Assembly (NCBI GenBank): GCA_015680685.1
Contig: MNCI01008572.1
Location: 863,101 to 927,100 of the forward strand
Origin: Gnetum montanum
Taxonomy: Eukaryota; Streptophyta; Gnetopsida; Gnetales; Gnetaceae
Length of the DNA stretch: 64,000 nucleotides
Direction: 5' to 3'
In this document: positions 58,741-64,000 of the stretch, in pieces
Layout: every line of letters begins with the position of its first letter
Numbering within the stretch: the stretch's first letter is position 1
Notes under the pieces: generated by a model
Told to the model about the DNA's origin: nothing
Database searches by the model: none
Seen by the model: the letters and a program-made list of their open reading frames with translations, nothing else
Program-made: the position numbers and the translations under genes

Positions 58741-59708
58741 TGATAAGCAACGAGTACTTCCTATACCCAACCATACAAATCACAAGCATTCAAATTCCGT
58801 GGATGGGACTAGTGTGATATCTAGATTGTTAAGCATTGATCACAAGTCGTTGTCTTTCCACTTGGACTAGTGGTAGCTTTTCACATACAATTTAGTCCAA
58901 AGTGAGGCACATGATTATTGATGTTGTGCGGCCCTTAAACTAACTGAATGATAAAATAAAAAATAATTAATTAATCTAATTTATAACAAGAAGATAAATT
59001 CTAAACTAGCCTAAGGACGATGAGTATTTGTTCCTTGTTTTTTGTACACATCTTGAACTCATTTATCCACTACTAGGATTACCAAGTGTTATGCTACTAG
59101 GCAAACCAATCAATAACACTACTAGGATTACCAAGCAAATATGTGTTTACACTTGAAATTGGTCACGCTCATTCCGCCAACTGATTAATATGCATGAAAA
59201 TGTAAATATTACCTAAGTACATCAGAAATAGATTGCATTAAAAGTAAATCTATATTAAGTCAAAGTGCTGCAATGGATAGGAATTAATCTCAATCGTATT
59301 GTCATTCATAAAATGTGTTCAGGTACAATGCCACTCAAATAAGATATCATACAATTGACTCAAATCCATGCTATGGGCATTCACTAACTATTTACTAGCA
59401 TTACACAGAAAACTGCAAGAGTCTAACTACACTACTACCCAAAATGGTGTCAAATATGTAGCAAGTGCCCACATATTTATAGGCAAATATAGGCATTGCT
59501 TTGATGGGGATGCATTAACGCATTTAGCTACATCGACAAGGATGTGTCGATGAGGTTGCTTCAACGCATCTAAGATGTGTTGCCTATTAATGCATCAATG
59601 CATTTTTATCCACACATATGCATCGACGATGCATTGCGAGGATGTGTCAACGAGGTTTCATTGATGGGGATATGTCAACGAAGCTGCCCAACATATCATG
59701 TCTCATTA
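58741..59708 (-). repeat. 5' LTR of element E
   Basis: 968 bp, tgataagcaacgagtacttc to tctcatta (terminal ca mutated). TATAAATA (minus) at 59474-59481; the catcgatg-type array occupies 59500-59690. Confidence 0.85.
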
Positions 59709-59964
59709 GCATCTATTGAAAAAATTGGGGGTAATTTAAAATGCCCCATAGAGAAATTCTAGAGAGATCAAATCTGCTAAAGAAAATAAAAAAAATAGAT
59801 CCATTAGAACAACAATCAAATCCATTAGAAAAAAATCAAATCTACTAGAGAAAAATTAGATCCATGGGAAAAACATTGAAAACTAGGTAAGTCTATATAT
59901 CCCCTAGAGATTTAGTAAACATAAAAATTTAGTAAAATTTAATAAAACTTTATAACTTACTACA
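59709..59964. repeat. spacer between E and D with imperfect short repeats
   Basis: 59766-59880 holds about five imperfect copies of a unit like aaatccattagaaaaa (20-24 bp). The rest is AT-rich with repeated atttagtaaa. No gene. It may be the continuation of the sequence at 39465-40718. Confidence 0.5.
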
Positions 59965-60913
59965 TGATGAGTGGCGAGATACCCCTACACTCAACCATAC
60001 GAAACGAGTGTAGCACATGCGATCCGGTCAAACTCCGCAGACTAAGTGCCTACACGCCCCATGGAACACTTGGGGTTAATCATTCGTTATCTTCCTAGAC
60101 TTACTTGTAATTGTCACGGTGTATGGTTAAGTAAGTCTGAGGTATATGATTTTTATAGTCTTTTATGTTTTTCTCCTATGCTAATGAGTGAAGGGTTGAG
60201 AAACTAATTACTACTCTAACTAATGACTAAGTCTAAATTACCTAGCATCAGCATCTGTTCCCACTTACTGTACATACCCTGAACCGATGCAACCGCAGCT
60301 ACCAAACGCTAATCGTTGCTGGGATCACCACGCGTAACGCACGTGCTCGAAGTGGTCGTACTGAGGCACTTAACTAGGAGGAAAGGGTCGAGAGAATCTA
60401 GTCTAGCCTAAGTGCGATGAGCAGCCGATTCCTTGACTAACCGTACACATCTTGGTGCACAACTACCACTGGGATTACCAAGTGCAGATCCTGAATATGC
60501 CACTGGGTTACCAAGTAGTCACACTAGATGCTCGTAATCAAGTCGTACTCATTCCGCATTACTAGGAAAATAATAAATAACATTAAATAAAATCCTATTC
60601 CATGCACTGCAAGGTTTATCCAGGAAGTTCGTCTTTATTGTTATACACAACTTGTATTCAAGTACAATGTTGCTCGAATAAAGATCCATTCACTTTAGGA
60701 CTCCTACTGCGGGTACATGGAAAATATTCTATCTCTGGAGTGATCAATCTACCAGAGTTCCTCTACTTTTAGCCCAGGATGATGAAACAAGGGAGAGCCG
60801 CCTCTTATTTATAGACTTGGCGATGCACCGCGATATCGCGTACGCGATATCGTGGGGGATGCAATATCGCATTGGACACGATATCGCAGCGCATGCAATA
60901 TCGCGTCCCATCA
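59965..60913 (-). repeat. 3' LTR of element D
   Basis: 949 bp, tgatgagtggcgagataccc to cccatca. Longer than the 787-bp B LTR because of a second, diverged copy of a roughly 160-bp block (60230-60390 and 60398-60560). TATAAATA (minus) at 60806-60813; five gcgatatcgc-type palindromes at 60826-60905. Confidence 0.9.
60826..60905 (-). promoter_or_regulatory. palindrome array upstream of the D LTR TATA box
   Basis: Five GCGATATYGC-like units (including cgatatcg and the composite gcgatatcgcgtacgcgata) lie between the LTR 5' end and TATAAATA in minus-strand sense, i.e. in the U3 core promoter. Being self-complementary, each could bind a dimeric factor. Function is inferred from position only. Confidence 0.5.
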
Positions 60914-60930
60914 TACCCCCATGACTTAAT
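60914..60930 (-). other. 3' polypurine tract of element D
   Basis: tacccccatgacttaat beside the LTR. Copies of the core recur at 61483-61496 and 62843-62857. Confidence 0.75.
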
Positions 60931-61095
60931 GAAAACTCATCCTCAAGTTCCTTACAATAATATCGAGAAGGTATGGGATTATTGAGAAGAATGGAACTAA
61001 TGGGATGACATGTGAACGGATCATCATTACAAGACTTGACAAAATTGGTGTTCATGACAACAAGGGTGAACACCTTATTACAATGACATCAGGCC

Positions 61096-61287
61096 TTAGT
61101 TGGTAACTGAGAAAGAGAGAGAGGGAGAAGTGTTGCTGCTACCAATGCCAAGATTACGTCTTTCGTTGTCCATCCGTAAGTGCGCCATCAATCTTGCTCC
61201 TTGCATAGCTGCTTCCAGCACTGCTCCATTCCATGTGTTCCTTCTAGATCCAATCTGTTGTTGCATGATTACCATCTGCACACACAA
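61096..61287 (-). CDS. small conserved 3' ORF of element D (function unknown)
   Basis: 63-codon frame: MCVQMVIMQQQIGSRRN, AMQGARLMAHLRMDNERRN, LGIGSS. The last two blocks are shared with B in the same frame. A TTGTGTGTGCAG stretch around the ATG could be a splice acceptor. No known domain. Position between pol and the 3' LTR recalls the env/ORF3 slot of some plant retrotransposons, but nothing env-like (signal peptide, membrane segment) is visible. Confidence 0.4.
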   Translation of the reverse strand: MCVQMVIMQQQIGSRRNTWNGAVLEAAMQGARLMAHLRMDNERRNLGIGSSNTSPSLSFSVTN

Positions 61288-62836
61288 TGTAATCTTATAT
61301 TAGCAAGGGTAAATGAATTTCAATGTAGTTAATACCTTGCTTCAATATAGGTTCATTAGCTAGGTTGTGGTATGGCTAATACGGATCTAGGGATATATGA
61401 ATGATGACTATCGAAGGTGTAGGGGTTAGGAAAAAATTGAAAAAATCAGGGCTAGGAGAAAATCGAAAAAATCAGGCCCCGTACCCCCATGACTAATCAC
61501 GAACCTCCGGTAGCGTTAAAATGGAAAAAGGAAAAGAGTAAGAAAGATAGATAAAAAAGGACAACTATGGCATCAATGAAATGGATGTCAAGATGGAAAT
61601 GAACAAAACTAAAATTAATTGCAAAAATGTTAAGGGAAAGAATTTAACTGGTGCATCAAATAGGAATGTCAGTGGGTCCTCCCCAAAGCAGGCTCATGCC
61701 CTTAATGCCTTGACAGACCCACATTCAAAGAGTCCGTAGGCTCTGGGAATGTCATTTGGAACAAGAGTTAAAGTCTTAACCACAAGAATTTACCTAAAAA
61801 AAAACAATGCGTCAACCAAAATATACACTAATGATATAGCTGGCAATGAGGTGAACAATGGAGAGAAGGATAGAGAGAACAGAATAGAATGGAATCCCAA
61901 AAACAAGGTGGTGTACAGCCCCTTGTGTGTTTTATGATTAATGTAACTTGGCAAATCTCATTCCAACTCTGGCCTCAAACCAACCACATCCAGTGACTTC
62001 GCATCAATGCATTCGGTTAAACCATCCACTTGAATGACAAGGATGCTTCCCCCAAGAGCCACCACCATTCCGATGAAACAAAGGAGAGAATGGGAAGCGA
62101 GAAGAGCCTTAGTTAGAGAGAACATTTTTAGTTCCATAACCAATGCGTATAGCCCAAGTTTATTTCGTCTAAGGGGTGTGCTTTGAATTCTCACTTAGTT
62201 TTTTTTTTTTTGTGTGTTTTTATGCATGAGAACCACACCATGCAAAGACTTCTTATTTTTATTGTCTCAACTTCCGATAATAGGGTAACATCGGAACAAG
62301 AAGAAAACTCAAGAAGAAAAACATCCAAGCACCCAAGAGAATGGCCAACACAAAAGCATCAAGTTCCCTTGAAGTCACACCCTTTGCGAACATTGAGTCC
62401 TTCCTTAGTTTGAGAGTGCCCAGTCACCAGTTCGTTAAAGTTCTTATTAGAAGGGGACTGTACATTTCTAAGCCAAGAGAGACTATAGAACTTGGTCGAT
62501 GGATGGATGGAGTGAACTCATTACCTGCCATATCAAAAGAAACATACCTTAGTATCAACATTGTGACTTAAAGCCAAACATTAGCAATCAACATGAAAAT
62601 AGTTCATACCATCATTCTAAACACTTATTGGGTGACAAACTTACAGGGTGGATAACACACACACAAAAACTAGAAAAGTATAATGATGTTGCAAAACAAA
62701 AACAAGAAAAGTTAAAGAAAGTTGTAAAACAAAAAATAAGAAAAGTTAAAGAAAGTTGTAAAACAAAAATGTGTAAGACAAAAACGTGTAAAACAAAAAC
62801 TTAAAAGAACTGAGGGCCCCATATGGTTAGCATAGG
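61288..62836 (-). other. 3' region of element D, non-coding
   Basis: Same landmarks as B and C: second polypurine-like motif (61483), gggtcctccccaaagcaggc (61674), accacaccatgcaaagactt (62232). A short tandem duplication (gaaaaaatcag) lies at 61432-61475. No conserved ORF. Confidence 0.6.
62689..62800. repeat. A-rich tandem repeats in the D 3' region
   Basis: Two copies of a roughly 34-bp unit (gttgtaaaacaaaaa...aagaaaagttaaagaaa) and then shorter gtgtaaaacaaaaac units. B (24395-24440) and C (45900-45995) have one or few related units at the same place. Confidence 0.75.
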
Positions 62837-62837
62837 T

Positions 62838-62857
62838 GGCCATCTCCCCCATGACTA
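62838..62857 (-). other. internal polypurine-like motif of element D
   Basis: ggccatctcccccatgacta; the same motif and position as 24482-24500 in B. Confidence 0.6.
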
Positions 62858-62882
62858 AGTGGAAAGGGAGAGATCTGAAATA

Positions 62883-62893
62883 ATGAGTGCCTA
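62883..62893 (-). other. pol deletion junction of element D
   Basis: gaaataatgagt is joined to the protease-RT linker. It is at the same base as in element B within the limits of alignment. Confidence 0.75.
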
Positions 62894-64000
62894 TTTAAAG
62901 TTTTAAGAAGTGTCCAACTTCTCCCAATTGATGATCTTAGATTAAGGGGTGGAAGTTGGTGACACTCATATTCCAATGTGTCTATGCCTTCGTTGTTGGC
63001 ATGGTTTGTCTCCTTAGTTCGTTCCATGCATATTTGTTTACTCTTTCGAGTAGTTGTCAACCATGGGGTGTCTACTACTTGTGTGGTTGCTACATACAAG
63101 CATCATTGTTTCAAAGTTTCAAGGGCACACCTGTTACATGGAGGCATTTCCTCCATGTCATCACCCGATGAATCACTGCATGTGATGCATGGAACTTTCC
63201 TCTTCTCGATCTTTCCATAAATATTTATCTTAGAGATTTCCAAGGAAAGATCGCGGATCCTAAGGCATCCGTCTACTGTGCTAAGCCATGCCCTTCCCAT
63301 TATAATTGGGAAGTCCCCTTCGTTGTTGTTGACTTCAATCACCAGGAAATCAACTGGGTAAGACCAACCACACATAGTGGTAACAGTGTCCTCTACCAAT
63401 CCCAAAGGAATGGTAATGGACTGGTCTGCCAGCTCTAGTTGGATGTGCTCTTCTTAAGTTGGGGCAGGTTCCAGGCTTAATACATTTCTCGTGAAATTAG
63501 GTTGACTCCAGAACCTGAGTCAAGGAGAGCCCTATGTGGTTCGTTTCCGACAACTTGAAGGTAGATTAAGGGACTTCCAGGATCAGTTAGTTTCCTGGGA
63601 AGGTGGCTTACCTTGATCCAGTCAGTTACGGTATGCGTTAACATAACCGTATGCGTTAGGCTCTGATGTTGAACTGAAGGGTGCTCCGCAATGTTAGATG
63701 GTGGAGGAGTGTACATGGGCTCAACCGCTTGTTGTTGCGAGAGTTTGTCTGGGCTTTTGGTTCTGAAGAAATGTATTTTCTTTTTACAGTTGTCAGAACC
63801 AACGGCAGGTTGAATATTTACAACTCTCGCAACATGACATTGCTACGGTTGAGGAGGAAGTTCCCCTTGCATTGTTGGAGCAGGAGGTGTTATAGGAACT
63901 ACAAGTGGAAGAGGTGCAGATGGATTTGGAGGATGGTGTGGGTATGGAGTGTCTCCCGAAGGAGAAGGAGTCCTTCTGAAGTACTCCCGAACTTGGTAGT
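62894..64000 (-). pseudogene. aspartic protease of element D, nearly intact
   Basis: Frames 63477-63716 and 63103-63405. Blocks: HTVMLTHTVTDWIKVSHLPR, ALLDSGSGVNLIS with the catalytic DSG intact (about 63490-63530), LGLVEDTVTTMCGWSYPVDF, FPIIMGRAWLSTVDGCLRIR, EISKINIYGKIEKRKVPCIT. Only one stop (after REMY) and one small deletion frameshift near 63455 separate the two frames. 63720-64000 is the Pro-rich gag-protease linker, continuing beyond the window. Confidence 0.85.

Larger units (their letters stand above)
40719..59708 (-). mobile_element. Element E: gag-only Ty3/gypsy element containing element C
   Basis: 5' LTR at 58741-59708, tRNA-Asp primer site, gag, a protease remnant lacking its core, 3' region, polypurine tract, and a 3' LTR (about 40719-40950 plus 53132-53935) split by element C. 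RT, RNase H and integrase are absent. The left end of the 3' LTR is mutated (ggcataagcaac versus tgataagcaac), so its boundary is accurate to a few bases and I found no clear target duplication. Confidence 0.8.
59965..64000 (-). mobile_element. Element D: GAG-PR Ty3/gypsy element, truncated by window edge
   Basis: 3' LTR 59965-60913, polypurine tract, 3' region, internal polypurine-like motif (62838), the pol deletion junction (about 62888) and a nearly intact protease, running out at 64000 in the gag-protease linker. It is less CpG-depleted and less broken than A, B, C or E, so it is probably the youngest. Left flank is ctaca (59960-59964); the right end is outside. Confidence 0.85.

Overview
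This window looks like intergenic DNA from a large-genome seed plant, most likely a gymnosperm. That assignment is an inference from the AT-rich, CpG-poor sequence, the old and deeply nested LTR retrotransposons, and the complete absence of an intact host gene. Nearly all of the 64 kb is explained by decayed retrotransposons, almost all on the minus strand. I see no tRNA, rRNA, CRISPR or prokaryotic feature.

Layout. 1-6086 and 12218-13271 are the remains of a Tat-like Ty3/gypsy element (J: gag and protease). J is split by a 6.1-kb SIRE-like Ty1/copia element (G, 6087-12212, target site duplication ctttc). 13272-18780 is a second SIRE-like element (H: 3' LTR plus a degenerate env-position ORF), and its LTR holds a small gag-type element (I, 14053-16522). 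An RTE-type LINE reverse transcriptase relic lies on the plus strand near 19405-19845.

The rest is built from five related Ty3/gypsy elements (A-E) of the Athila/Tat kind. They share a tRNA-Asp primer site, gag zinc knuckle, protease and 3' region. A spans 19991-39459 (duplication ctagg). It has decayed gag-pol and also carries an unidentified coiled-coil gene remnant (X), into which B (22547-28741) inserted. E (about 40719-59708) has C (40951-53126, duplication ataat) inside its 3' LTR. C in turn contains a 2.29-kb probable solo LTR, K (42543-44828, duplication agaac). D starts at 59965 and runs off the right edge.

A and C keep recognisable protease, RT, RNase H and integrase. B and D keep LTR, primer site, protease and 3' region (gag is also seen in B), but both lost RT-RNase H-integrase at the same junction. 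E lost the protease core as well. The main biological interest is therefore a family of apparently non-autonomous GAG or GAG-PR elements that presumably depended on pol-bearing relatives. Its LTR promoters carry arrays of short palindromes immediately upstream of the TATA box, and a polypurine-tract motif occurs three times in the 3' region. One technical flag: a single N at 48799 sits between two identical 41-bp copies, which is almost certainly an unmerged assembly join.
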